Shown here in pieces: positions 35,570 through 48,777 of a stretch of DNA of 64,000 bases; position 1 is the stretch's first letter; every line of letters starts with the position of its first letter. The position numbers and the translations under genes were made by a program. Location: assembly GCA_014529385.2 (NCBI GenBank), contig CM043946.1, positions 22,126,577 through 22,190,576 on the forward strand, in the 5' to 3' direction. The notes under the pieces are model-generated. The model was not told the DNA's origin, made no database searches, and worked only from the letters and a program-made list of their open reading frames with translations. The DNA is from Adiantum capillus-veneris (taxonomy: Eukaryota > Streptophyta > Polypodiopsida > Polypodiales > Pteridaceae).

Positions 35570-35939
35570 ACGACGTCAGTTTAGCCGTAGGTAGATAGCA
35601 TTAGTTTAGGGTTTCTCATAGCTTATGTATCATGAGACGGATTTTATACGTCTTTTTGAACCATGTATATTATTACATTTGCCACCGCAGTTCATTTTGC
35701 CAATCAATTCTTTATGCCTATGATGTTGTACAATTGTCATTATTACATTTGCCAATCAATTCATTTTGCCTATGATGTGTACAATTGTCAATTTTACGCT
35801 TGTCAATTTTGCAAACAATGTGTCTTGTGGGTGACTATTTTGGGTCTATTATTCACCCTTGCACTTTTTTTAAAAAGTGAATCAAGTACAATATGGTTGA
35901 TGGGTGGCAGGGCATTCAATGCCCTGTCACCAAAAAAAA

Positions 35940-36115
35940 TTTCTCTTGCGCGTCGCTATAACCGTCGCTATTTATGGCTCTGTAGCGTCGCTATGAGCGT
36001 CGCTATAGACTTCTGTGTAAACGTCGCTATGAGCGTCGCTATGAGCGTCTCTATATAGCGACGCTATTAGCAACGGTTTTAGCGACGCCGGGGGTTATAA
36101 AAACCCAGTGTATTT
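35940..36115. repeat. Right subterminal repeats of E1
   Basis: At least ten copies of GCGTCGCTA or its complement TAGCGACGC, spaced about 10-20 bp and changing orientation near 36,055. Dense subterminal repeats are where En/Spm proteins bind. Confidence 0.85.
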
Positions 36116-38725
36116 CCGTCGCTAACAGCCTCACAAGAGCACACAACCTCTTGTAGTGTCCGCCATCCACATAACCTTGTCCCAAATTTTTCCTTTTATG
36201 CCACACATCTACTATTGGACAAATGTCTGGTAGCTCATCCATTGCCAACACCTTTACTGAACCTCTCTCTGGCTCTTTCTCCATTGGGTTAACCATCCTC
36301 TTCCATTGTCGCTTTAGCTCAGGCACCATCTCTATAAGCTGCCCAAAAGTAACATCTGCCTTCCTGCTCGTCAGATCCTCCTTCAAGTCATAGCTTAATT
36401 GCCCATCCGCTAGTGGAAAATCTGAAACATGAAACTTTTGATGAGCTCTCCTTTTCCTCTTGGCCTTGACATCCTCGCCTTCATGGCTCTTTCCTTTCTT
36501 CTTACTAGGACCTGGGGCACTTCTTCCTTCCTTATCCTCTATGGTCCTCTTCCCAATAGGCATCACTAATGTATCCTCTAGCTTTGATGCCTTCTCCAAG
36601 GTGACTACACTTAGGACTTTTGTCTTTCCCTTTTCCTCTTGGGTTAGTCCACTGGTTCCTTCATCTCCCTTAATTTCGATGCCATAACCATTTGACCTAG
36701 TTAGCACCTGTCTTGGCAATGGATACATGTCTCCCCCCATCCTTGGTGGCTTATCACATTGCGGGCTGATGTGACCCAACTCTCCACAATTATAACATGC
36801 GGGCGTCTGCCTCCAGTACCTACCATTGCTTTGTCCAACACCATTCCTAGGTCTTTCTTCATCTCCTGGCTGATTTGCATACCTCCCTCGACCTCGATTA
36901 TTTCCCACTTGACCTAGCATGTTTAGGCTAAGATTCTTCATCAAATCTACCACTTGCCTCATGTCTTGCCTTAGCCCATCATCTTGCACCGATGTAGTGA
37001 CCACTGCTGGCATAACCTGAGAAGTAACAGGAACCACTGGTTCATGATGAACCCCTGACATGCGACCTTGTAAAGACTCTATAGGCTGAAATTCAGACCT
37101 CATGGGCAAAGACTCCACCCCTAACTGACTCATTTTCCTCAGCTTCCACTCTTTGTTCCTTGCTACCTCTAGTGCATCTTCATATGTCCTAGGCTTCTTT
37201 AGCTCCGGTCCACTCTCCAACGTATATTCTCCCAAAGACCAACCAAGAACTTTTTCTTCTTCATCATGTCAGGCGGGGTTACCTGTGGTGCTAAGGCCTT
37301 GCACATTCGCTCCCATGCCAATGAAAACTTACGTATGTACGCATCTACTGGCTCACCTTCCTTTTGCACCAAAGCCTGTACTTCTTGCCACACTTTGTCA
37401 GGATCTTCTATCTTCACAAACTCCACTTCCAACCCATGTCGTAGATTGTCCCAACTCAACCTTACAGGTGGATCAGCCACACGCAACTCCTCTTCAAATG
37501 CTTTAGACCAAACTCATGCATCACTCTTCAAACAAATTTGGAGAAGACGTAACATCTGCGCAGGGTCATGAATCTGGTTGCTAATGCAGGCAACCTCCAT
37601 CTTTTCCAAAAATTCTTCCAGATCTTCATCACTTCTTCCATGAAACTCCGGATAAGAGAAAGCCATGGCTACCCAAGTTACAATGCTTTGAGAACCCCAT
37701 TGAACACACGTGCAAGAACCCAAAACTTTTGACTACCCAATCCCCAGAAACTTCAGTGGAGCTCAACTTTAGATAAGGACAAACACATGCACATCAAATG
37801 AGTTTTCATAGTTGATCATCTGAATTACAACAGGCAAAGGACATTCCAGGATCTCTCATAATCTTCTTGGCCTGAACATAAAGACTATGCGCTGTTGGAA
37901 AAAAATCTTCCTAGACACATGAACATTTATCTGGATTCTTTGAGTTAAATGAAAAGGAGTGAATTGAGGGCCATTTTGATCATCCATTAAAGTCAACCAT
38001 GAATCTCCCAAGAAGGCACACCTGTCTTATGCTCTGATTTTGCCAAAATTTCAGCAGCATAACAGCATAAATGGCTCAAAAGAGCAGGAAACCAGCCATC
38101 ATAACTTGGAAAAATTTTGACAGAGTTTCCCCAGAAGTAGAGCAATAGGAATCCAAAATATAGACTGTATATGTATGCATAAACTGTCAACAATAGAACT
38201 CGAGCATCAAGTAGGACTCACTAGTACATAGCCTATGGTGAGGTCACAAAAAGGGTGCTCTAGCTACCTATATCACTGAAAGGATCTCCACATTTGAGAA
38301 TCCCCCAGCTCAATAAAACCTCACACTATCGACCCTCACACGAAGGCTTATGCAAATCTCGTATAGTCAAGTCTCAGAAATGACTATCTTCCAGACCAAG
38401 TCTCAAAAATGGCTGGGACTGCCAAATAAAACCATATATGGCTCCACAAAGGCGTACCATGGCAGTTTCCACAAGTAACGTACAATCCAACAGACAATGT
38501 GCTCAAACAGGCGCCAAGTGATGCATACCCACAACCACTGCAAGTGACACCACTGCTAATATATCACTGTACTCCAGCTACCTGTAACTGTGTGAATCAC
38601 CTGTACCTGTACCTGTACCTATAACCTGTAACCTGTAATCTGCAACCTGTAATCCTGAATCTCGAAGCTTGAAGCTCGAAGCAGAAGGTACTCGAAGAAG
38701 ATCCTCCGTGGGGGCGCCAAAAGAA

Positions 38726-39838
38726 TGTGAGCGGGATGAAAACACACACAACGCCTCTATAATGACCTGACACACACTCTTGGGAAGATACACACACACA
38801 CACACACTATGGGGCACCACTCGGCTTACACAATCCACCTGGCCGAGATAGGGAACACACCGATGGAGCGAGAGGAGAGAGACTATCCACTTGCCCACTC
38901 CACACACACACACACCCAAAAACCTCAGCTCAAAAGAGGGGAATTTTTGATAATTAGATACAATTGAGCTTGGTCCAACACCAATGGGGCAAATAGCTCA
39001 CACAATATGGGTAAAATAAGCCAGATACAATCAGAAACTGGAGCGGAAGCTTCGCTCATAGGAGAAACTTACACAGCAAAAATAGCAAAAAAAGAGTGAG
39101 TAATTTGGCAAAATGGACAGCGCCATCGCGTCCGGAACGGCCCAAAACCCCAGTCTACGATGTCAAAGTGCTCAAATCCAACCTCGGATGAGCAGTTTAC
39201 GGCCAAAACATGCTCCAAAATGAGCAAAAACACAGTTGCGGCTGTTCCTCCTCTCTTCTCCACGTTTTCTCTGGTCTTCTCTCTATTTTTTCAGTTCCCA
39301 CACTTAGCTTTTTTAGTTGGGAACCCTTGGCCTTTTAGATGACCTCAAACGGACCCCGAACAAGCCAAAAACTGACCTCGCAGTGCATAGTTGTCACCCT
39401 GCTGCATCCATGCGCACACCTGGCACTCATTTCTTTTCAATAATGTGTCTCACAACCACGTGAAGTGGCCCCAAAAAGTGGTCCTAATGATGACCTTTCT
39501 GCATAACTCTCACAAGAAAACACCACTTTGTGTCCGTATTCATCCACGTGCAAATATTGATCCCGTTCGCCCTCCTGACGCCACTAGATGCCATCTGACG
39601 CACCTGCTTACCTCATGTCGTCGGCCCGTGGATAGCTTCCTCGAGAAGTTTTACGCGCTACCAACTCCTCCTTATTGTAGAAAAAACACAGTGGTACTGG
39701 TAATAGTGAAAATCGATGCACTATGTACACCCTGTCCTACCTGCACACATGCTATGGAAATTGGGCAATCCTTTATTCGATGCACCATGCATGTGTATGT
39801 ACATATGCGCAATCCCTTGCTCCAAAAAACTCCTGACA
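38726..39838 (-). repeat. 5' LTR of the gypsy fossil
   Basis: Same termini as the other LTR. The internal side reads GGCGCCAAAAGAA (plus strand), the primer-binding region. It is about 36 bp shorter than the left LTR. Confidence 0.92.
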
Positions 39839-40280
39839 AAGTGTATGCTAGGATTGTGTTATTTCATGATTTCTAAGCTCTAGTTGCCTTTAATTTAGAT
39901 AAATCATCATGATTGTATGAGTCTATTTTAATTTCGCTACTATAAAATTTAAGAATAAACCTCCAATATAGTTCTTGGAAAGAAGATTTGTATGACATCA
40001 ATGCTTTTCAAAATTCAACAAATGCTTCTAGAAGTAGCTTCTCAAAAAATGAGGTGTCAAAAAAACCAATTGATATGATTTTAAAGCAGCATATAGATTG
40101 TTTACAAAGATAATATGTAAAGACAAATACTATTAAACACTCTTGTCATAAATTTGGTGACCTTAATCCATGTATAACAAAATACTTGGTCATGGTTTTG
40201 TAGCATGCTATCAAGTTTTAAATACACGATAATTTAAACAACATTCAAACTAATATTTCACACTTAAAAAGTCAAAACAA

Positions 40281-40899
40281 TAATATAGAGTATCCTATGG
40301 CTATAAGACCATGAAATGCCATCTATTGCACCTATAGCCTTAAGGCCAAAGTGCTCTTTGTAGACATATCTATGACTTTAAGATAATCCAAAATATGTCT
40401 CTTTATGACCTCAAGGCCATAGGGTTAGGATTGTTAGCTAGTCTCAACGTATAAAGAGATCCAGTGCTTCAAAGCCATATGGGACTTTATTTATGTGCCA
40501 CCCTATGTCCTTAAGGCTGTAGGTTGTCTTAGGGTCATAAGATGTTGTTTATGCAAATAAGAAACCCTTCTATGCTCTATGTTGGCACTCTATGTCCCCA
40601 GGCGCAGAAGGTGTGCCTCATATGCTAGTTAGAAACCCTTTATTCTATATGTTGTCACCATATAGACTTAGACCATAGGGTGCTCTCTGTGCTAGTAATA
40701 AATCCTCTATACTCTGTGTTTGCACCCTATGGACCTAGGGCCACAAGGTACCCTCTATGCTAGTAAGAAATCGTCTATGCTCAATATTGAAACCATGTGG
40801 CCCCAAAGCAATAGGATATCCTCTATGGTAGTGAGAAAAACCCTCTATGCTCTATGTTCACAAACCATTAAAAAATCTAAACAATAATATAGAGTCTCC
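40281..40899. repeat. 69-bp satellite segment left of E2
   Basis: Starts with ATAGAGTATCCTATGGC and includes units at about 40,573, 40,641, 40,710, 40,779 and 40,848 (period about 69 bp) containing CTCTATGTT.GCACC and CTATGG. The succession of variants matches that at about 59,760-60,330, so this is a second copy of a higher-order block. It ends at the CACTA insertion point. Confidence 0.8.
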
Positions 40900-41166
40900 T
40901 ATCACTACAAGAGACTCTTCACATTAGCGACGCTCACACAGCGACGCTCAAAAAAAAAATTTCCCGGCGTCGCTATGAGCGTCGCAAATTTACAAAGAAG
41001 TTTGCGACGCTCATAGCGACGCTCATAGCGACGCCAGCTGGGGTAAAAAAAATAACCGAGCGCGCCCAAAAACTCAGATCTCAGATCTGAGTTTTTCGAC
41101 GCCCTCAAGCAAAGAGCAGGTAACGCTCTCCCTCACTCTTTCTCTCTCTCTCTCTCTCTCTTTTTC

Positions 41167-41216
<50 letters not shown>

Positions 41217-41332
41217 AGAGGAAGGAGAGCCAGGTATGCTCCTTCCCTCTCCTCATTCTCATGTTCCCTTCCCCTATTTCTCTCTCCCTCGCTCTCTCTC
41301 TCACACACACATACACACACACACATAGTGTT

Positions 41333-41380
<48 letters not shown>

Positions 41381-41956
41381 TGCAAAAACGCACACACATA
41401 CGTAAACAAAGAATGCACACACACATTGAGAGAGAAAAAGAGAGAGAGAGCATGCATAAACAAAAAACGCACGCATTGAGAGAGGAAAAGAGAGAGAGAA
41501 CATGCATAAACAAAAAACGCACACATTGAAAGAGGAAAAGAGAAAGAAAACATGCATATGATCTAAAAAAACGCACACACATTGAGAGAGAAAGAAAGAG
41601 AAACTAAGGGAGCGTCGTAGGAAACTAATTAAAATTAAAAGACCTAAAGATCTAGCCGACGAGGAGTTGAACTGAAGACCTATTATTCAAGAGAGAAATG
41701 GCATAATCAATCTATCATACTTGGCATGGGTGATAGAAAGGTTATACCATTTATCTCTTTTTATTGGCACACACATTCACACACGCGCACCCACACAGGA
41801 AGAAGAGAGTTATAACGTCGTAGGAAACTATCTTAAAAGACGTTAAAGATTAGGTTATATGTAGACTTACATTAAATTAGATTTAGGTTTATTTTTAACT
41901 AGATTTACGTTTATTTAAGTTAGATTTAGATTTACGTTATATTAGATTAGATGCGG

Positions 41957-42166
41957 GTCTCCATAGACTGCGATGCCTGCATGAAGCGGGTGAAGAAAGC
42001 CCTCAATGGAATATAGGGTATTGCTGCCTTCACTCATGGTGGGCTCCGTCGATCCAAAAGTACTGGTGAAATGTCTTCAGAAGATAGGGAAGAAGGTGGA
42101 TCTTCAGGGCGGCAAGAGTCACTACATCCCCGACACAATGACCATCTAGACAACCTCTAGTCATTA
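41957..42166 (+). pseudogene. Captured HMA-domain gene fragment in E2
   Basis: Same captured HIPP piece as in E1 (SIDCDACMKRVKKALNG, then DPKVLVKCLQKIGKKVDL), with the same internal TAG. The C-terminal part with the CaaX box is absent: the sequence jumps from the end of the HMA part to AGACTTACGTTAAATT, which in E1 lies about 350 bp further on. Confidence 0.75.
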
Positions 42167-42531
42167 GACTTACGTTAAATTAGATTTAGCTTTATTTTTA
42201 GTTAGATTTACGTTTATTTAGATTTACGCTTATTTACGTTAGATCGAGTCCACGCAAGAATTACTTACGGTTTAGGGTTTAGAGTTAGACGAACAGTGAA
42301 GAGATCTACTGTGAAAAGATGTTAAGATGAAGTGAAGTGCTACAGCTAGAGAAGAGGCAAAGGGATTTTGTCCACTACATGCAGTATCATGTAGACGTGG
42401 GTGTCTAGATTTCTTGTACCCACAAATATAGGTATTGACCAATAAAGACGAGATTATAACCCGGTGGTTCTGATCTCCGTGCACCTCTAGACCGAGGTGT
42501 GCGGGGATTGGACATGACTAGAGAATGTGAG

Positions 42532-42597
<66 letters not shown>

Positions 42598-42659
42598 GAT
42601 GAAGAATGCCAATAGAATATTAAATTTGTTGTCCAGGTTATCAGATTTTTATCCTCATT

Positions 42660-45600
42660 ATGAGTAGTGACGAGGATGTGGGACCGTCCAACCGAAACAC
42701 CTATCTCTCAACGAGGGTCTTATGTCCTTGTAATCAATGCAAGCATGCTGTGCGACAAGACGTGTTTCTTTGCAGCACGTTCGCAAATTTGGCGAGCTCG
42801 ATCCATCTATTATAAATCGAGTTGTTGCCAATTATAACTCATTGGACTCTGATGCTGGCCAACAAGCAGCAATCTTGCAACCCAATAGACGTGTCGCAGG
42901 CGCTTTGGTCAAGCAGCATATGTGAGGCCACAAGATGTAGCCTCTGACAGCTCGGGGGATGATCATGCAGAGCACATTCCCAACGAGACAATGTTTGAGC
43001 CCGAGATTGATGAAATGATCGAGACGATCATGGATTCAGAAAGGCTTATCTATGATGATATGAAAAGTGAAGCCGATACATCATTGTATAATGGAGCACG
43101 TATGTCTAGATTGAAAGCACTCCTGGTTCTTCTCAACATGCAGGCAAAGTTTGGATGGAGTGACACTAGCGTCACAGCGCTTTTCAGGTGATCTATTACA
43201 ATTAGTTTACTTTAATAGAACTCATGGTGTATAATGATCTGATAGATTTTTACACGACTGTATCATATTTTTATGTTGTGTAGATTGCTGAAAGAGCACA
43301 TTCTACCAGCTGACAATGTGATGCCAGATTCCCGAGATGAAGCAAGAAAGATTTTGCGAAACTTGGGGATGGATTACAATTCTATCCACGCTTGTCCTAA
43401 TGACTGCATTCTTTTCAGAGGGGAATACACAGACATGGAGAAGTGTCCGAAATGTGATTCCGAAAGATATCGAGTAGATCTCCACGGGACAAAAATTCCA
43501 CAAAAGGTTTTGCGACATTTTCCTTTGCTTCCTCGCATCAAGCATTTCTTCGAATGTAAGTCCATGGCCGCCCTAGCATCATGGCATGAGGAGAATAAAT
43601 CTTCGGATGGTGTGCTACGAATTCCTGCAGATTGCGCAGCCTGGAAACATATAGATGGAACATGGTCGGATTTTGCCAGGGAAGCTCGAAATTTGCGCTT
43701 AGGCCTGGCTATGGATGGCGTAAATCCTTTTGGTCAAAGATCAACATCTTACAGTGTATGGCCCGTTGTCATCGTCAACTACAACATTCCCCCGTGGTTG
43801 ACTACGAAGAAGGGGCACCTATGGCTAAGCTTGATTGTGCCAGGGCGATATAAAGTGGGGAATATGGATGTGTATCTTCGTCCACTATTGGAAGAGCTAC
43901 AACAATTGTGGATTGGCATAGAGGTGGTGGATATGAGCCGACACACAGGACGACGGAATGCTTTGATCAGAGGTATTCTAATGTGGACCATGCATGACTA
44001 TCCCGGGCTAACAGAATGCTCAGGTGATCTATTGACACTCCTCTCTCAGACACTGTAAATTTTGTTTTTCCCCATAGTTGATCTATTATCATGTGTATAC
44101 ATGCAGGGCTTCAAACAAGCGGATACAGAGCATGTGTCACATGTGGACCTAGACTGAATGCACGTAGGGCACCCTCACTGAAGAAGCAAATCTACGAAGG
44201 TCATCAAGCGTATCTTCCGGAGAATCATGTGTTACGCGACGGCTTTTTGGGAAGAGAGTCACCAAGGATGTCTGCACAAGCATGGTTAGAGCAGAAGGAG
44301 ATGTGCGATGACGGATTGCCTCCAGGGATGAAGAGACTATCTCTATGGTACGAGTTACCATACTGGCCCCGACTCATGATCAATCACTTGCTCGATCCAA
44401 TGCACATATTCAAGAATGTGGGTAATCTACTATGGGACCATTTGACCGGCAAGAAAGACACTGGCGTAATGCACTCGCTCCGAACGTGTTTTACTAAAGA
44501 AGGAAAGCTTACCGGTTTGAAGTCACACGATTGGCATAAAATGTGTCAGGTACGTTCATAGTGGACTTTAATATCATTGCATAAAATGTGGACTTTAATA
44601 TCATTGCTGCACATACTTTACAGTTTATTTTACCGGTTGCCATTGAGGGATGTTTGTCTCTCGACATCCGTAACACAATCTACAAACTTGCAAAGCTGGT
44701 GCAATGGATCTCACAAAAGGAGATCGACGTAGACTCCATACCATTCGCCAAACTAAATTCTGCGGAGCTTGTGTGCATGTTTGAGAAACATTTTCCTACT
44801 ACAATGCTAACCATTCAGGTGCATCTTCTTATTCACATAGTTGATGAGGTGGAAATAGCTGGCACAGTTCATTCCAGATGGATGTTCTTCTTAGAGCGTT
44901 TCATGAAAACGCTTAAGGGATATGTGCGTCAAAAGGCACGTCCGGAGGGTAGCATGGCAGAAGGTTGGTTGGTATCAGAGTCCCTAGTGTACATTGGAGA
45001 GTGGCTAGACGGATTTGATAAATCCCGGGACACGCTATGGCGAACCATAGATGATGAGCCATAGATGATGAGCGCATATCTGGGATTGTCATGTGCAATC
45101 TCGGTGTTGAGAAGAAGATGACGGAAGATCTAGAGGCTAAAATCAACCGATTTTGCATGCTTCACAATCCAGTGATGCAAAAGTGGATTTCACAATATGA
45201 GGATGCAAAGCAAGAGCGACAAAGGGCACGAATCGAGTGGAGACGGGGAAGACGACCACCGATGCACTATCTAGCGGTTCTGGAGAGCCTACCAACCTTC
45301 ATGAGCTTAAGATGGTTGCACAACCAATTGAAAAGCGCAGAACAATGCGGTGACGAAGTGACTGAAGAAGAGTGGGAGTACTCTCGGGGTTGCGCGACCA
45401 AGGTAAGTTTGCAATGTACGACTAGCAAGTGACTTTATTTATAAACGTTTGAACGGCCACTCATAATCTTTGTTCGTTGTAGTATAAGTCATACACAGCA
45501 GCATGGTGTAAAGGTCGACATTTTAGGGTGGAACGAATCGACAAAAAGCGTTTTACTCAAGATTGTGGAATCATGGCAAAATTTGAACAGTCTAGTCGAC

Positions 45601-46235
45601 GACGTTCCTCTGATGCAGATCCCGTGGTGGCGGAACTCACTTACTTCGGCACGCTGCAAGAGATTTTGAGGATCGATTACAGAGGATTTTTTGTCGACTT
45701 GTTCGACGTGCAATGGTTCAAGATAATCATGGAGGGTCGAAACGCTACTGTGCGTAGAGGAGAGTCTGGTTTTCTTGAGGTGGATTCTACTAAGAAATGG
45801 ACTGACCTAAGAGACACTTTCGTACTACCCGAGCATTGTGAACAAGTAAGTATATAAATAGTTAACATCCCCCTTTTACAAGTTATGTGCTTGAAAGCTC
45901 TCATGTAAGTTATGTGGCTCTGGCAGGTAGTATTTCATCCTACAAAGTCTACATCAAACTGGTGGTACGTCATAGAGTTAGCCCCTCGTAGTGCAAGGAC
46001 GTATGAAGGCTACCATGTGCCAATCACAACGACATCAATGGAGGAGATCAGAGAAGATGCTCAATCAGAAGCCGCTGCGGTGGTGCCAGACGAGCATCAA
46101 GATGCTACTACTCTATATGGGGTGCATGCAGAGGAGCTACAAAATGAAATAGAGGATATGTGTTTAAACGGAGAGCTCTATATAGATATAGGAAGTTATG
46201 CTGAGTTATGCGAGGATGAGAGAGAGATCTCTTAA
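42660..46235 (+). pseudogene. TNP2-type CACTA transposase gene of E2, damaged
   Basis: All six exons are present. Exon 1 has the same 4-nt and 1-nt losses as E1. Exon 3 lacks 162 bp (54 codons) between GKKDT and GVMHSL, an in-frame deletion near 44,462 removing the segment with WPQTASDG and IFTGAQERK. Exon 4 carries a 14-bp tandem duplication (GATGAG/CCATAGATGATGAG, near 45,055) that shifts the frame. Exons 2, 5 and 6 are open. The gene cannot give a full-length protein. Confidence 0.9.
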
Positions 46236-46507
46236 AGCCACAAATATTGTATTTGAACAATTTTGCTCCGTGCTGTAAAAGCTCTAGCTCTCTAAGTAGC
46301 TTCCATGGTGTGTAACGCTCTTTTCTACTCGCGCTCACATCTTTTGATTGAAAATTCTGAGTTTTCGACTTGCCTCTTCTACCACTCGATTCATTGCGTC
46401 ATTGTATTTATATGCGTCATTACGTCATTGTATTTAATGGTCTTTGCGTCATTGTCTACTCTATTCATTCAATATTAAGTTTAAATATTCGTGTGTTTAA
46501 TGCAGGT

Positions 46508-47821
46508 ATGGATGATGAGGAGTTTCTTTCTTCTTTGTCACCGCAGCAGAGACAGTGGTACGTGGAGCGTCATCGCTCTGGCGCATCATCGCGCGTTCCT
46601 ACACCATCCGCATCTCCCTCTCTTTCGGAGCATTCGGCGCGCTCCGAAGCTTCGGCGTCGACGAGACGAGCGTCACACTCTTCTAGACACCGGCGCTCTA
46701 GTGGTGGCGGTGGCGGTTGTTGTGGGGATTCCGCCACCGATGCCTCCACACCGCCTCGTGTTCGACGAGGCTCTTTACCCTCCCCTTCTTTGCCCGCCCC
46801 CACACCAGCCACAGCATCGCCGTCTACGCCAGGTTTTGCACGGCTGACTGTTCCTAGAAGCTACACACCTCTACCTACTCCGCCAGGAGCCACCCCACTC
46901 GACACTCCTCGCTTCGGGGCCCAGACGCCGGTGGAGACACCTGACGTCCGTACCCCCATCGACACGCCGCTAGAGACCCCTGCCGGGACACCCAGGTTCA
47001 CGCGTCACCGGCCAGAGGGCTTGCCTTACTCCGTCGACATCAGCGGCGGCATCATCATGGATGATGACGGCAAGAAGGTGATCTCGCGCATGCGTGGTCT
47101 TTGCTCTCAGCTGTTTAGACACTATATACTAAACAAATGGAGTGAAGTACCAAGTGATTTAAAAAACAGAGTCATCAGCATACTTCATGATGAGTTTCCC
47201 GTTCCAACACGGGATCAGCGCTTCAATGAAGACCTGATGAAGATTCGAATGCGCGAATACTGCAAACACAAGCGTTCCGAAGTGCAAAAAGCAATCAAGA
47301 ATGGGTGGAATAGGCCAGATTGGCTGGCCAAAGAAGATTGGAAGAATGCGAAGAAAGCAGCGCGCGAGAATCCCGACAAGTGGAAGCAACAAAAGGATGC
47401 AGCCAGAGCGCGAGTAGAGGCAGGGAGCTCGCACCACTTGGGGAGCGGTGGATGGGCATCATTTGAGGCCGATTTTGTAAGTCTTTTCACATTGCTCTTT
47501 ATGCATGTTCGATAGTTTAGGGTTTATGAGTTTTTTAGTTCTAACATAATGAAATCTTTGTATGTTTTGACAGTGGTCGATGACAGGACGTGATCCCACA
47601 CCGTACGAGCGCGAGTACGCAGGCAAGAAGGGCTTAAACGCCCTGATGGACATTCTCAGTTCTCGCGGCGGCATGGTTAGTATTAGGGTTTACTCTTTTT
47701 TATTTTTTGTATTGTTTTATAAATGTCGTTATATGTTTATACTTACTGAAAACTGTCTTATTGTCTTTTTTTGCAGAAACCGACAGATACGCCGCTTGGA
47801 CGCGATGAGACGTCTGATTAG
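46508..47821 (+). CDS. CACTA second protein of E2, intact
   Basis: Exons 46508-47476, 47574-47675 and 47777-47821 (phase 0), 371 aa, ending GRDETSD. The layout is the same as in E1: MDDEEF start, Ser/Arg-rich linker, TP-rich repeats, then the 'transposase 24'-like domain. It differs from the E3 protein at only a few residues. It lies about 270 bp downstream of the TNP2 stop, on the same strand. The intron borders match those of E1 and E3, and the purifying pattern between copies supports these splice sites. Confidence 0.87.
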
Positions 47822-48184
47822 ACGATGTCAGTTTAGCCGTAGCTAGATAGCATTAGTTTAGGGTTTCTCATAGCTTATGTATCATGAGACGGATTTTATA
47901 CGTCTTTTTGAACCATGTATATTATTACATTTGTCACCGCAATTCCTTTTGCCAATCAATTCTTTATGCCTATGATGTTGTACAATTGTCATTATTACAT
48001 TTGTCAATCAATTCAGTTTGTCTATGATGTGTACAATTGTCAATTTTGCAAACAATGCGTCTTGTGGGTGACTATTTTGGGTCTATTATTTACCTTTGCA
48101 CTTTTTTTAAAAAGTGAATCAAGTACAATATGGTTGATGGGTGGCAGGGCATTCAATGCCCTGCCACCAAAAAAATATTCTCTC

Positions 48185-48420
48185 AGGCGTCGCTATAAGC
48201 GTCGCTATTTATGGCTCTGTAGGCGTCGCTATAGGCGTTGCTATAAGCGTCGCTATATGCGTCGCTATACTCTTCTGTGAGAGCATCGCTATAAGCGTCG
48301 CTATAGGCGTCGCTATGAGCGTCGCTATATAGCGACGCCTATAGCGACGCTTATAGCAACGCAGATAGCGACGCATATAGCGACGCTCTCGTAGCGACGC
48401 TTATAGCGACGCCGGGGGTT
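48185..48420. repeat. Right subterminal repeats of E2
   Basis: More than fifteen GCGTCGCTAT/ATAGCGACGC motifs within about 235 bp, in one orientation up to about 48,335 and in the opposite orientation after that, followed by a short GGGTTATAAAAACCC palindrome. Confidence 0.9.
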
Positions 48421-48482
48421 ATAAAAACCCAGTGTATTTCCGTCGCTAAGAGCGTCACAAGAGCACATAACCTCTTGTAGTG

Positions 48483-48743
48483 TTTTGAGACACCATCTCT
48501 AAAACCTTTGAATGAAATTTTAAAGCATGTACTTGATGTAAAAAATCTTCATCTTAACATAGATTCTTTGGCACAAGCTTATATTAAGAGTTTTTATATT
48601 GTAGTTTTATGTTAAGAAACAAATTCAAAGTTAGAATTATGATAGTTTATCTAAGTAAGTGCATCATTTAACTTTCTATAGTTAAATAAAATACCAAATG
48701 GAATTAGGTGCAATAGATGACATCTTATGGTCTTAGGGCCATA
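48483..48743. other. 261-bp host spacer between inverted CACTA copies E2 and E3
   Basis: AT-rich. Its right end, read on the minus strand (TATGGCCCTAAGACCATAAG, then CATCTATTGCACC), continues the satellite-flank sequence that stops at the left edge of E2. Its left end, read on the minus strand, continues into the sequence to the right of E3. It is therefore in inverted orientation relative to its flanks. Confidence 0.85.
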
Positions 48744-48777
48744 CACTACAAGAGGTTGTGTGCTCTTGTGACGCTCT

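Larger units (their letters stand above)
29317..36158 (+). mobile_element. CACTA element E1 (deletion derivative) inside the gypsy fossil
   Basis: Ends are CACTACAAGAGGCT... and ...CCTCTTGTAGTG, with a perfect 3-bp target duplication TCC (29314-29316 and 36159-36161). Subterminal arrays of AGCGACGCT/GCGTCGCTA flank both ends. Left to right it holds a simple-sequence leader, a captured HMA/HIPP gene fragment, a damaged TNP2 transposase gene and an intact second gene. Relative to E2/E3 it lacks about 1.2 kb covering the transposase C-terminus, so it could move only if E3 or another copy supplied the transposase. Confidence 0.95.
24322..39838 (-). mobile_element. Ty3/gypsy LTR retrotransposon fossil carrying a nested CACTA element
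   Basis: Minus-strand order: 5' LTR (38726-39838), a primer-binding region beside TTTTGGCGCC, gag (about 37.7-36.2 kb, with a zinc knuckle CYNCGELGHISPQC), the CACTA insertion (29317-36158), protease region (about 29.2-28.6 kb, PIILGRPWL), reverse transcriptase and RNase H (about 28.55-27 kb, with FMDDFCVYSS), a second RNase H-like domain (VHVLFFDGSYRKS), integrase with an HHCC zinc finger (about 26.9-25.9 kb), a C-terminal tail, and the 3' LTR (24322-25470). RT before integrase marks gypsy; the extra RNase H suggests a Tat-like lineage. It is broken, with about five interruptions besides the CACTA insertion. The flanks (AACGT, AAGTG) do not form a clear target duplication. The LTRs are very similar, so it is moderately young. 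Confidence 0.92.
40903..48482 (+). mobile_element. CACTA element E2
   Basis: Ends CACTACAAGAGACTC... and ...CCTCTTGTAGTG. Flanking triplets are TAT (left) and TTT (right), not a matching pair; see the finding on the inversion. It contains the simple-sequence leader, a short captured HMA fragment, a damaged TNP2 gene and an intact second gene. It is nearly identical to E3 in its right half and shares exon 1 indels with E1 in its left half. Confidence 0.95.

Noticed and set aside
24317-39843. A target-site duplication for the gypsy fossil
   Set aside because: The flanking pentamers AACGT and AAGTG do not match, so none is claimed.
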